The notes: generated from the letters alone by a model not told the origin. DNA of 11,491 bases from an uncultured Eubacteriales bacterium (GCA_900548735.1 URMC01000057.1:1-11491); one strand, 5' to 3'. Counted from the first letter of the stretch, positions 1-6,786 are shown. A program made the numbers and translations.

Positions 1-52
1 TTAATTTTGGGTGTGGGGGCTGTTTTGGGCGGCACCCCGGTCTTACTTTTCC

Positions 53-850
53 TCAGGCATTTTCCTGCGGTCTGTTATAAAATACGTTTTTACCCAGCTT
101 CACGGTTTCGGGGAGCAGGGGTTGAGGCAACTTCGGGCACTCGGCAAACGCATAATCGCCGATACTTGTCAGCGTCACCGGGAAATTGACCGATTCCAGC
201 AACGGGCAAGCGAGAAATGCAGAGTCTCCGATCTCCGTGGTCCCCTCTGCAAGGGTGACGGTTTTCAGGCGCTCACAGTTCATAAAGGTCTGCTCGGGAA
301 TTACCGTAATTGCCGCCGGCATCGTCATTGTCGCAAGACTCTTGCAATTATAAAACATCTTGCCGCCGAATTTCTGAAGCCCTGCAGGAAGTGAAACCTC
401 CTTGAGATACGTGCAGTCGGAAAACGCCGCTTCGCCGATTTCGGTCACCGTAGAGGGAAGAACCGCCTTGGTCATCCGGGAGCAGTTGGCAAACGCGAGG
501 TCACCCACACTGCGCACGCCCTCCGGCACGGTAATCGTCAGAATATTGGTCGCGTTGTAAAACGCGCATTTGGCAATTTTGGTGACCGGGCGCTCGTCAA
601 TCACGGAAGGTACCGTAACATCATGAGGAGTATAGCTGGCAGAAAAGCCGATAATCGCCACCTCATCACCATTGATGTATTCATATTCAAACCGGTCGGC
701 ATACTCCCCCTCGGCAGTGTAATACTGCCCGGTGGACTTCACCGTCATATCCACGCCGTTATTCCCGCCGGTGCCCGTATTCTTGGAGCAGGCCGCAAGG
801 GGCAGTGCCAGAAGCAACAGCGCTGCAAGGCAGATCAGAACCTTTTTCAT
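53..850 (-). CDS. BspA-like leucine-rich-repeat lipoprotein
   Basis: Predicted 265-residue secreted lipoprotein. It opens with a Lys-Lys signal peptide, a hydrophobic stretch (about 4-18) and a lipobox LAAC with the lipidated Cys at residue 21. A Gly/Asn/Thr-rich linker follows. From about residue 65 to the end there are seven to eight units of roughly 23 residues of the form G..AF..C..L..V.LP..V..I. This is the LRR_5 (Treponema pallidum/BspA) repeat, seen in surface proteins of gut and oral bacteria and usually linked to protein binding or adhesion. I chose the ATG at 850 because GGGAGG lies just upstream and the signal peptide begins there; an in-frame start 27 bases earlier has no such support. 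It is transcribed alone, divergently from recG. The ligand is unknown. Family confident, role inferred. Confidence 0.9.
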   Translation of the reverse strand: MKKVLICLAALLLLALPLAACSKNTGTGGNNGVDMTVKSTGQYYTAEGEYADRFEYEYINGDEVAIIGFSASYTPHDVTVPSVIDERPVTKIAKCAFYNATNILTITVPEGVRSVGDLAFANCSRMTKAVLPSTVTEIGEAAFSDCTYLKEVSLPAGLQKFGGKMFYNCKSLATMTMPAAITVIPEQTFMNCERLKTVTLAEGTTEIGDSAFLACPLLESVNFPVTLTSIGDYAFAECPKLPQPLLPETVKLGKNVFYNRPQENA

Positions 851-900
851 ATTTCCCTCCCAGGAGCCTCCGCGCACACGCGGAAGAGATTGATAGTATT

Positions 901-929
901 ATTATACCGCATTTTGTGCCCGCTGTCAA
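901..929 (-). promoter_or_regulatory. Sigma-A promoter of the LRR lipoprotein gene
   Basis: Read on the minus strand, a perfect -35 TTGACA (924-929) and a perfect -10 TATAAT (901-906) are separated by 17 bp. They lie about 50 bp upstream of the ATG at 850. A promoter this close to consensus predicts strong housekeeping expression unless it is repressed. Confidence 0.85.
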
Positions 930-970
930 GAGAATTTATACAAACTGCACTTTTTTCGACCCGCTCTTTC

Positions 971-998
971 TTGACAAGGTGAAAAAAAGCGGTATAAT
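971..998 (+). promoter_or_regulatory. Sigma-A promoter of recG
   Basis: A perfect -35 TTGACA (971-976) and perfect -10 TATAAT (993-998) are spaced by 16 bp. The recG ribosome binding site (AAAGGAG, about 1014-1020) and ATG at 1028 follow, so the leader is short. The -10 context GCGGTATAAT is shared with the divergent promoter at 901-929. Confidence 0.85.
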
Positions 999-1027
999 GG
1001 TATTAAAAAGCGAAAAGGAGAGCCGGA

Positions 1028-3154
1028 ATGTTAAAGGACAGTGTGGGGAGCCTGCGGGGCGTGGGACCTGCCAAAATTGCCGCCTACGGCAAACTTGGCA
1101 TTCACACCTTAGAAGACCTGTTGTATCATTTTCCGCGTGCCTACGAAAACCGGGGGGACGTGCAGCCCTTGGACGCGGCGGCGGACGGGCTTCGCCATTC
1201 CGTGATTCTGACCGTGGGAACGGAGCCGAAATCCACCCGCATCCGCGGGCGTCTTTCCCTGCTCAAATTCCGCGCGTTTGACGAGAGCGGCGTCTGTGAA
1301 ATCACCTACTACAATCAGGCATATCTGAAAGACAAATTTCTGCTTGGCACCACCTTCCGCTTTTACGGAAAGGTGGAGAAAAAGGGCAAACGGTATCTGA
1401 TGAACTCCCCGGAGGCAGAGCCGGTGGACGAGTGCACGCCGTTGCGCGACCTCCTGCCGGTCTATCACCTCACCGAGGGGCTTTCGGGGCGGCAGGTCAT
1501 GCAGAATCTGGACACCGTGATGGGCGCCACCGCAGAGATCACCGACCCGCTGCCGGAAGAGATTCGCACCAAAAACCGCCTTGCCACGCTTGGCTATGCC
1601 CTTCGCAACATCCACAACCCTGCGGATTTCACCGCGCTTGCCGCGGCGAAAAAACGCCTGATTTTTGATGAATTTTTCTATTTTGCCTTGGGGCTGACGC
1701 TGACAAAGAAGGAACGCAAAGCCACCGGCGCGCCCGCGTGTACCGACACCGACCTTACGCCGTTTCTGGGGGCCCTGCCCTACCGTCTGACCGGCGCGCA
1801 AGAGCGCGCCATCCGCGAGATCACCGCGGATATGTCAGGCACCGCGCCGATGAGCCGGATTGTGGTGGGAGATGTGGGGTGCGGCAAAACCGTGGTCGCC
1901 GCCGCCGCGATGTATCTTGCCGTGAAAAACGGCAGGCAGGCGGCGCTGATGGCGCCGACCGAAATTCTCGCCCGCCAGCACTATGCCGACCTTTCCGCGC
2001 TCCTCGGCGCCCTCGGCATTGAAGTCAGACTTCTCACCGGGGCGACCCCCGCCGCCGAAAAACGCAAAATTTACGCCGCGCTGTCAAGCGAGGATCCCGC
2101 GCGCCGCCTGCCCGTAGTCATCGGCACGCAGGCACTGCTCTCCGCCGGAGTGCATTTTGCGGCGCCGGGGCTGATTGTTACCGACGAGCAGCACCGTTTC
2201 GGCGTGCGCCAGCGCGCGATTCTCTCCGAAAAAAACGAATCCGCGCATATGCTGGTGATGTCCGCCACGCCGATCCCGCGTTCCCTTGCGCTGGCGCTTT
2301 ACGGAGATCTGGAGCTTTCCAAAATTGACGAAATGCCCGCCGGCCGCCAGCGGGTGGACACCTTTGTGGTGGACGAGAGTTACCGGGAGCGGCTGAACGG
2401 CTTTATCCGCCGGCAGTGCGCCGAGGGCGGGCAGGTATATGTGGTCTGCCCTGCGGTGGAGGAACGGGATGCGGAGCCGGACGAAGTGACGCTTTCCGAA
2501 ATCGGGGAAGATGCCGTTCTTGCCCCGAAAGCGCCCCTCGTGGCCGCGGTGACCCACGCGGAGGAACTGCAAAAAGCCCTGCCGGAACTGACGGTGGGCT
2601 GTGTATACGGCGCGATGAAAAGCAAGGAAAAGGAAGCGGCAATGGCGCGCTTTGCCGCGGGGGAAATTCAGGTGCTGGTTTCCACCACGGTGATTGAGGT
2701 CGGGGTCAATGTGCCGAATGCGTGCCTGATGGTTGTGGAAAACGCAGACCGTTTCGGGCTTTCTCAGTTGCATCAGTTGCGCGGGCGCGTGGGGCGCGGC
2801 ACGCGGAAATCCTATTGCGTGCTGGTTTCGGGCGAGAGCGTGGAGGGGGACACCCCCGCCGCGCGGCGGCTTTCGGTCATGCGCGCTACCTATGACGGGT
2901 TTGAAATCGCCGAAAAAGACCTTGCCCTGCGCGGCCCCGGCGACTTTCTCTCCGGTGGGGACAGCAGTGACATCCGGCAAAGCGGCGGCGTGCACTTTCG
3001 CCTTGCCACGCTCTGTGACGACACGGGGCTGCTCACCACGGCGTTCGGCGCGGCAAAGGAGCTCTCGGACGCCGACCCCGCCCTTGCCGCCCACCCGGCA
3101 CTGCGCGCGGCGGTGGACAACATGTTCACGCTCGACGCGGGAACCATCAGTTAA
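1028..3154 (+). CDS. recG: ATP-dependent DNA helicase RecG
   Basis: Full-length 708-residue RecG, the superfamily 2 helicase that regresses stalled replication forks and processes branched recombination intermediates. The N-terminal 250 residues are the wedge/OB-fold part that grips the junction; a segment near residue 65-130 (KFRAFD, then CEITYYNQAYLKD) fits the OB strand pattern. Helicase motifs follow in order: Walker A GDVGCGKT near 280, the DEQH box near 386, SATPIPR near 412, and motifs V/VI with VIEVGVNVPNA and HQLRGRVGRG (about 555-595). The C-terminal stretch RATYDGFEIAEKDLALRGPGDFLSG is the conserved RecG translocation (TRG) segment. The start is fixed by AAAGGAG seven bases upstream. 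Length is normal and no motif is broken. It is transcribed alone from its own promoter. Confidence 0.98.
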   Translation: MLKDSVGSLRGVGPAKIAAYGKLGIHTLEDLLYHFPRAYENRGDVQPLDAAADGLRHSVILTVGTEPKSTRIRGRLSLLKFRAFDESGVCEITYYNQAYLKDKFLLGTTFRFYGKVEKKGKRYLMNSPEAEPVDECTPLRDLLPVYHLTEGLSGRQVMQNLDTVMGATAEITDPLPEEIRTKNRLATLGYALRNIHNPADFTALAAAKKRLIFDEFFYFALGLTLTKKERKATGAPACTDTDLTPFLGALPYRLTGAQERAIREITADMSGTAPMSRIVVGDVGCGKTVVAAAAMYLAVKNGRQAALMAPTEILARQHYADLSALLGALGIEVRLLTGATPAAEKRKIYAALSSEDPARRLPVVIGTQALLSAGVHFAAPGLIVTDEQHRFGVRQRAILSEKNESAHMLVMSATPIPRSLALALYGDLELSKIDEMPAGRQRVDTFVVDESYRERLNGFIRRQCAEGGQVYVVCPAVEERDAEPDEVTLSEIGEDAVLAPKAPLVAAVTHAEELQKALPELTVGCVYGAMKSKEKEAAMARFAAGEIQVLVSTTVIEVGVNVPNACLMVVENADRFGLSQLHQLRGRVGRGTRKSYCVLVSGESVEGDTPAARRLSVMRATYDGFEIAEKDLALRGPGDFLSGGDSSDIRQSGGVHFRLATLCDDTGLLTTAFGAAKELSDADPALAAHPALRAAVDNMFTLDAGTIS

Positions 3155-3158
3155 AAAC

Positions 3159-3190
3159 ATGGGGGCGCTTTTTGCAAAAAGCGCCCCCAT
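3159..3190. repeat. Perfect 32-bp palindrome after recG (repeat copy R1)
   Basis: Four bases after the recG stop codon a perfect inverted repeat reads ATGGGGGCGCTTTTT, then GC, then its exact complement. It has no downstream T-tract, so it is not a classical intrinsic terminator. It is followed by CCCGCAAAAACC. The order of a G-run/T-run palindrome and then CCCGCAAAAAC also occurs at 7122-7170, so this looks like one copy of a dispersed palindromic repeat. It may protect the recG mRNA 3' end. Confidence 0.75.
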
Positions 3191-3287
3191 ACCCCCGCAA
3201 AAACCTTTGAAAAACAGAAAAAGCACGACGGGATATTGAGTGCGTAAATAAAAATCAGACCCGGGTTGTGCTGTGTTTCAGGAAAGA

Positions 3288-3326
3288 AACCGCGGCGATT
3301 GCTTTTGCAATTGCCGCGGTTTTTTT
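3288..3326. terminator. Bidirectional terminator between recG and the XRE gene
   Basis: A 15-bp stem (AACCGCGGCGATTGC pairing with 3307-3321, one G-T pair) encloses a TTTT loop and is followed by seven T on the plus strand (3320-3326). On the minus strand it begins right after the stop codon of the regulator gene and is followed by TTTCTTT. It can therefore end both convergent transcripts. Confidence 0.85.
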
Positions 3327-3649
3327 CAGGGTTTGTTGGAGTCGGGCGGGATCTTTCGCAGTTCCCGCAAGAGGGAAAGCACCAGTTTTTCCTGCTCGTT
3401 ATTCAACCCGCGAAACAGGGTGAGAAATTCTGCCTCCTGTGCCCCTTCCGCTTCTTCCTCCCGGAAAAACTCGGAAAGTGTGACCCCGAATGCGTCACAT
3501 ATGCGCTCTAATGTGGTCAGCGACGGCAAAGTCTCCCGGTTCATCATATTGATCAGGGTTGATTGCGGCAAATCGGCGGCAACCGCAAGATGATAGACCG
3601 ACCACCCGCGCGCAAGGCGCATACTGTTGATTTTTTTCAGTACATTCAT
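3326..3649 (-). CDS. XRE-family helix-turn-helix regulator
   Basis: Predicted 107-residue DNA-binding protein. Residues about 4-62 form an XRE/Cro-C1-type HTH: MRLARGWSVYHLAVAADL, then PQSTLINMMNRETLPS as turn and recognition helix, then LERICDAFGVTLSEFF, the standard closing helices. The remainder is an acidic stretch (REEEAEGAQEAEF) and an amphipathic helix (about 82-98) that may dimerise. I chose the ATG at 3649 because GGGAGG lies seven bases upstream. An upstream in-frame ATG at 3685 has no ribosome binding site. The gene is divergent from the TM2 protein gene, with paired CATATGGG boxes between the two promoters, so autoregulation and control of the neighbour are likely. No metal- or ligand-binding domain is visible. 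Effector unknown. Confidence 0.9.
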   Translation of the reverse strand: MNVLKKINSMRLARGWSVYHLAVAADLPQSTLINMMNRETLPSLTTLERICDAFGVTLSEFFREEEAEGAQEAEFLTLFRGLNNEQEKLVLSLLRELRKIPPDSNKP

Positions 3650-3694
3650 CCCCAAACCTCCCACAGCTGCGCGTCTTTTTTCCATTACAACAGC

Positions 3695-3703
3695 AGTATA
3701 TCA
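3695..3703 (-). promoter_or_regulatory. Possible extended -10 promoter of the XRE gene
   Basis: On the minus strand the sequence reads TGATATACT, an extended -10 (TGn plus TATACT), about 45 bp upstream of the chosen ATG. No convincing -35 exists at 16-18 bp, which is common for extended -10 promoters. A CATATGGG box lies directly upstream (3706-3713). Confidence 0.5.
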
Positions 3704-3705
3704 TA

Positions 3706-3735
3706 CATATGGGGAAAAAATATTACTCATATGGG
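3706..3735. promoter_or_regulatory. Paired CATATGGG operator candidates
   Basis: Two identical direct octamers CATATGGG lie at 3706-3713 and 3728-3735, a centre-to-centre distance of 22 bp, close to two helical turns. The first abuts the extended -10 of the XRE gene. The second directly abuts the -35 of the TM2-protein promoter (3736). CATATG is itself a palindrome. The placement fits operators for the XRE protein. This is an inference. Confidence 0.5.
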
Positions 3736-3764
3736 TTGACATTACATTACAAATGTGTTATACT
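3736..3764 (+). promoter_or_regulatory. Sigma-A promoter of the TM2 protein gene
   Basis: A perfect -35 TTGACA (3736-3741) and -10 TATACT (3759-3764) are separated by 17 bp. A small inverted repeat ACATT-ACA-AATGT (3744-3756) lies in the spacer. The leader to the ATG at 3854 is about 80 nt and contains a short direct repeat GGCGTCT (3810-3816 and 3819-3825). Confidence 0.8.
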
Positions 3765-3853
3765 TTATCCATAATTACATCCCATAAGGAAAATGTGCAA
3801 CGAAAGTATGGCGTCTCGGGCGTCTGCTATTATAAACATTAAGGAGATTAACT

Positions 3854-4105
3854 ATGAAAGAAAACACTACCAACAATCAGAGCCAACAGGCAAATACCAC
3901 TGTTGAAACACCGAGCGGAAAAGCAAAAAACAAATGGGTTGCACTGTTGCTTTGCCTTTTTCTCGGGTTCCTCGGCGCGCACAAATTTTATGAAGGAAAA
4001 ATCGGCATGGGGATCCTTTATCTGTGCACCGGAGGTCTTTGCGGCATCGGGGCCATTGTCAACATCTTCCAAATCCTCAAAAAAACCAATCCTTATTATG
4101 TGTAA
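3854..4105 (+). CDS. TM2-domain small membrane protein
   Basis: Predicted 83-residue membrane protein. The N-terminal 25 residues are polar and rich in Asn/Gln/Thr. They are followed by a TM2 domain: first membrane segment about 28-41 (WVALLLCLFLGFLG), the hallmark loop AHKFYEGKIGMG (42-53), then a second membrane segment to about 72 ending IVNIFQILKK. The bacterial TM2 family has no settled biochemical role. AAGGAG at 3841-3846 sets the start. The gene stands alone, divergent from the XRE regulator that probably controls it. A weak AAACCGG/CCGGTTT stem (4105-4131) touches its stop codon, and the strong hairpin at 4215-4250 is the more likely terminator. Family confident, function unknown. 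Confidence 0.9.
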   Translation: MKENTTNNQSQQANTTVETPSGKAKNKWVALLLCLFLGFLGAHKFYEGKIGMGILYLCTGGLCGIGAIVNIFQILKKTNPYYV

Positions 4106-4214
4106 AACCGGGGAATATTAAGCGCCGGTTTCACGAGGGCGAATGGAGCGCAGAAAAATCGAGAAGTTTGCGCGCTATTTTTTCAAAAAATAATATCCCC
4201 CATTACAGTATGAA

Positions 4215-4250
4215 AAAACCGCCCCGGCGCAATCGCGCCGGGGCGGTTTT
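4215..4250. terminator. Bidirectional terminator shared by TM2 gene and ABC operon
   Basis: A perfect 16-bp stem AAAACCGCCCCGGCGC closes over an AATC loop with its exact complement. The minus strand, serving the ABC operon that ends at 4258, continues into six T. The plus strand, serving the TM2 gene, has four T. A separate 17-bp AT palindrome (TATTTTTT-C-AAAAAATA, 4176-4192) lies just upstream. Confidence 0.88.
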
Positions 4251-4257
4251 GGCAAGC

Positions 4258-5055
4258 TTATTCTTCTCCGCGCCGGGATAGAAAGCGTTTGGTTCGCTCG
4301 CTCTTCGGCGCGCCGAAAATTTCCTCCGGGGTGCCGGATTCTTCAATCACGCCGTCCGCCATATAGATGATTTTATCCGATACGTTGCGGGCAAACTCCA
4401 TTTCGTGCGTGACGATGATCATCGTGCGCTCGCCGTTTTTGAGAGACTTGATTACTTTCAGCACTTCCCCCGTCAGTTCCGGGTCCAGGGCGGAAGTCGG
4501 CTCGTCAAAACAGAGAATTTCCGGGTCCAGCATCAGCGCCCGTGCGATTGCCACGCGCTGGCACTGCCCGCCGGACAGCGCCGAGGGGTATTCCTCCGCT
4601 TTCTCCGAAAGCCCTACTTTGGCAAGCAGATCTTCCGCTTTTTGCGCAATTTCTTTCATTTTCTCCGCTTTTTCCGCGGCGCCCGCTTTGCGCTCCCGCA
4701 GTTCTGCCGCCGCGCGCAATTCCGCCGCCAAAGTCAGATTTTTGCGTACCGTGTACTGGGGAAACAGATTGAAAGACTGAAAAACCAGCCCGAATTTCAA
4801 CTGCCGCTCCCGCTTTTCGTCCTTGGTCAGGCGGCGCTTATCCGCCGCGTCAAACACCGTCTCGCCCGAAACCGCAATTTCGCCCTCGTCCGGGGTCTCC
4901 AAAAAATTCAGGCAACGCAACAGCGTGGTTTTCCCGCTCCCGGAGGAGCCGATGATGGAAAGGATCTCTCCCTTTTCCAGCGAAAAACCGATCCCGCGCA
5001 GCACCTCGTTTTCCCCGAAGCGCTTACAGATATTCTTTACTTCCAAAATCTCCAT
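4258..5055 (-). CDS. Polar amino-acid ABC transporter ATP-binding protein
   Basis: Predicted 265-residue cytoplasmic ATPase of the GlnQ/HisP type that powers amino-acid import with the permease encoded just upstream. All motifs are present: Walker A GSSGSGKT (36-43), Q-loop VFQSFNLFP (Gln93), signature LSGGQ (160-164), Walker B ILCFDE (180-185), D-loop SALD, H-loop His217 in VTHEM. The C-terminus ERTKRFL is typical of the family. The protein is longer than the usual 240 residues because of a charged Ala/Glu/Lys helix at about 111-140 and an extended loop near 66-86. The ATG at 5055 follows GTGAGG, which overlaps the permease stop codon; the gap between the two genes is 7 bases, which implies translational coupling. 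Longer in-frame starts run into the permease gene and lack support. Substrate is not identifiable from this subunit. Confidence 0.95.
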   Translation of the reverse strand: MEILEVKNICKRFGENEVLRGIGFSLEKGEILSIIGSSGSGKTTLLRCLNFLETPDEGEIAVSGETVFDAADKRRLTKDEKRERQLKFGLVFQSFNLFPQYTVRKNLTLAAELRAAAELRERKAGAAEKAEKMKEIAQKAEDLLAKVGLSEKAEEYPSALSGGQCQRVAIARALMLDPEILCFDEPTSALDPELTGEVLKVIKSLKNGERTMIIVTHEMEFARNVSDKIIYMADGVIEESGTPEEIFGAPKSERTKRFLSRRGEE

Positions 5056-5062
5056 ACGTGCC

Positions 5063-5731
5063 TCACTTAATGCTGTATTTGGAGAAGCGCTTCTCCAGGG
5101 CAGACATTCCCGTTGCCACCAGGAAATTGAACACATAATAGATTACCGCGGCAACCAGATACGGCTGCATGCTCACCCGTGCCGACGCCAGTCGCTTCGC
5201 CATGGTGAACATCTCCATCTGTCCGATGGCAAACGCCAGCGACGTATCCTTGACCAGCGTGATGATCTCATTGGTCATAGAGGGGAGAATCCGGCGCACC
5301 ACCTGGGGCAGAATCACGCGGAAAAAGGTCTGCGAGCGGCTCATCCCCAGCACCTTTGCCGCCTCATACTGCCCCTCGGACATCGAGGCGATGCCGGAGC
5401 GGTAAATCTCCGCAAAATAGGCGGCGTAGTTGAGGGAAAAACCGATGATCACGGCAAGAAACATCCAGTGATCGCCCATTTCGCGCAACATAATTTTGAA
5501 GATATAAAACGGGCAGAAATACACCACAAACAACTGCAACATCAGCGGCGTGCCGCGCATCACGGAAATGTAAATGCGGAAAAGCCACGCGATCGGCTTG
5601 ATTTTGGACATTCTGCCAAAGCAGATCAGCAACCCCAGCGGCACCGAAAACAGAATCGTGAGGAAAAAGATCGCCGCAGAGTAGCCGAAGCCCTTTTGCA
5701 ACTGTACAAAAATCTCAAAAAACGATGACAT
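5063..5731 (-). CDS. Polar amino-acid ABC transporter permease
   Basis: Predicted 222-residue inner-membrane subunit of the HisM/GlnP type. It has a transmembrane helix near 18-38, the conserved VMRGTPLMLQLFVVYF segment (57-72), helices near 88-108 and 192-209, and the cytoplasmic EAA loop EGQYEAAKVLGMSRSQTFFRVILPQ (about 119-143; key residues E-AA---G) that docks on the ATPase. The following ITLVKDTSLAFAIG is a family hallmark. AAGGAG five to nine bases upstream of the ATG fixes the start. It is the middle gene of the operon, about 148 bp after the binding protein and nearly touching the ATPase gene. Only one permease gene is present, so the transporter presumably uses a permease homodimer. 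Confidence 0.95.
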   Translation of the reverse strand: MSSFFEIFVQLQKGFGYSAAIFFLTILFSVPLGLLICFGRMSKIKPIAWLFRIYISVMRGTPLMLQLFVVYFCPFYIFKIMLREMGDHWMFLAVIIGFSLNYAAYFAEIYRSGIASMSEGQYEAAKVLGMSRSQTFFRVILPQVVRRILPSMTNEIITLVKDTSLAFAIGQMEMFTMAKRLASARVSMQPYLVAAVIYYVFNFLVATGMSALEKRFSKYSIK

Positions 5732-5834
5732 AATGCTCCTTTAGCCTGACAGGAGAATTCCTCACCCGGTTCCCGCGGGCGGGTTTTCCGTCATACTGCG
5801 TTAAAATACTCGGGAATCTAAAATGCGCAAACAG

Positions 5835-5864
5835 CGGCTGTCCCCTTTTTCGGGGGGACAGCCG
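5835..5864 (-). terminator. Intercistronic hairpin after the binding-protein gene
   Basis: An 11-bp perfect stem (CGGCTGTCCCC with its complement at 5854-5864) lies 16 bases after the binding-protein stop codon. On the transcribed strand it is followed by CTGTTTGCG rather than a clean T-run. It is therefore more likely a partial terminator or mRNA-stabilising hairpin that keeps the binding protein in excess over permease and ATPase. Confidence 0.6.
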
Positions 5865-5879
5865 TAGTGTGCTTTTTTC

Positions 5880-6686
5880 TTATTTGCCCAGGGTAAAGGC
5901 GTTATAATCCACGCCGTATTTCTCGCACAGAGCCTTGATAAAGGCTGTGTCCTTGGCGATCTCGTTCATCGCGGTATTGAACTCATCACGAAGGGCGGTA
6001 TTGCCTTTGAGGAACCCGACACCGTAAGTCTCGGTGGAGATGGTTTCGGAAAGCACCTTGAAGCCCGCGTTGTTGGCAATCAGGTAGTTGGCAACGCCAA
6101 CGTCTACGGCGATGGCGTCCACAGCGCCGGTTTTCAGTTTTTCAAACGCGGTGGTATATGCCGCCTCGGTGCTGTATTTGCCGTTCTTGAAGGTGGCAAC
6201 CAGCTCCGGCTTTTCTTTCAGCGCGCTCTCCCCGGAGGAGTCGCTCTGCACCACAACCGCTTTGCCCGCAAGGTCGGCAAGGGTATTGATACCGGAATTC
6301 TCTGCCGTCAGCACCACAATGCTGTTGTTGAGATAGCGGTCGGTCCATTCATAATCATTTTCTCTGCCCTCGTAGGTGAAGCCGTTCCAGATGAAGTTGA
6401 TGGCGCCGGTTTTCATCATCTCGTCCTTGGCGTTCCAGTCGATGGGTTTGAGTTCCAGTTCATAGCCCAGTTTTTCGCAAACCTTCTGGGCATACTCAAT
6501 GTCAAAACCGACATAAGTGTTGGTCTTTTCATCCAGATAGCCGAACGGGGGGTAATCCGCATCAAAGCCGAGGATCACTTTTTTCACGTCTTTCCCGGAA
6601 TCGCCGTCTTTTTTGCAGGAAGAAAGTGCAAGCGCGGCAGTGGCAATCATCAGCGCCGCCAGCAGAATGGCAAAAAACTTTTTCAT
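5880..6686 (-). CDS. Polar amino-acid ABC transporter substrate-binding lipoprotein
   Basis: Predicted 268-residue lipoprotein of the solute-binding family 3. The signal MKKFFAILLAALMIATAALALSSC ends in a lipobox with Cys at 24. The mature protein starts the fold with VILGFDADYPPFGYLDE and GFDIEYAQKVCEKLG (about 60-74), then INFIWNGFTYEGREND (Arg108 is at the usual ligand-carboxylate position), and VVQSDSSGESAL in the second lobe. I chose the ATG at 6686 because AAAGGAG sits seven bases upstream and the Lys-Lys signal starts there. It is the first gene of the importer operon. The ligand cannot be read with confidence; an amino acid (polar, or cystine) is likely. The signal and lipobox anchor it outside the membrane next to the permease. 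Confidence 0.95.
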   Translation of the reverse strand: MKKFFAILLAALMIATAALALSSCKKDGDSGKDVKKVILGFDADYPPFGYLDEKTNTYVGFDIEYAQKVCEKLGYELELKPIDWNAKDEMMKTGAINFIWNGFTYEGRENDYEWTDRYLNNSIVVLTAENSGINTLADLAGKAVVVQSDSSGESALKEKPELVATFKNGKYSTEAAYTTAFEKLKTGAVDAIAVDVGVANYLIANNAGFKVLSETISTETYGVGFLKGNTALRDEFNTAMNEIAKDTAFIKALCEKYGVDYNAFTLGK

Positions 6687-6716
6687 AGGTTGCTCCTTTG
6701 ATTTTCTCAAATTCAA

Positions 6717-6746
6717 TTCACCACTTTATCGCTTTACCGTGGTGAA
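6717..6746 (-). promoter_or_regulatory. Inverted repeat in the ABC operon leader
   Basis: A perfect 8-bp inverted repeat, TTCACCAC (6717-6724) and GTGGTGAA (6739-6746), is separated by 14 bases. It begins about where transcription should start and ends 30 bases before the start codon. It could be a repressor operator or a leader hairpin. It does not match any riboswitch that I recognise. Confidence 0.5.
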
Positions 6747-6754
6747 GTGATGCC

Positions 6755-6783
6755 ATTATACCGTATCCGAGCGCCTGTGTCAA
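6755..6783 (-). promoter_or_regulatory. Sigma-A promoter of the amino-acid ABC operon
   Basis: On the minus strand a perfect -35 TTGACA (6778-6783) and perfect -10 TATAAT (6755-6760) stand 17 bp apart, about 69 bp upstream of the ATG at 6686. The -35 context CCTCTTGACACAGG is identical over 14 bases to that of the flavoprotein promoter at 10760-10773. Confidence 0.88.
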
Positions 6784-6786
6784 GAG

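Noticed and set aside
1..52. Terminator of the LRR gene or the end of another gene
   Set aside because: GGGG and CCCC tracts are present but no convincing stem with a T-run forms, and the stretch is too short to support a gene.
3159..3190. Palindrome after recG as the recG terminator
   Set aside because: No T-run follows. The hairpin at 3288-3326, with seven T, is the better terminator.
2084..3226. Long minus-strand frame (380 codons) opposite recG
   Set aside because: It is a shadow of the GC-rich recG coding strand, rich in His/Arg/Gly, with no plausible start site.
3793..3914. Small open frame in the leader of the TM2 gene, a possible leader peptide
   Set aside because: It overlaps the TM2 start out of frame, its AAGGA is only two bases from the ATG, and it has no coding character.
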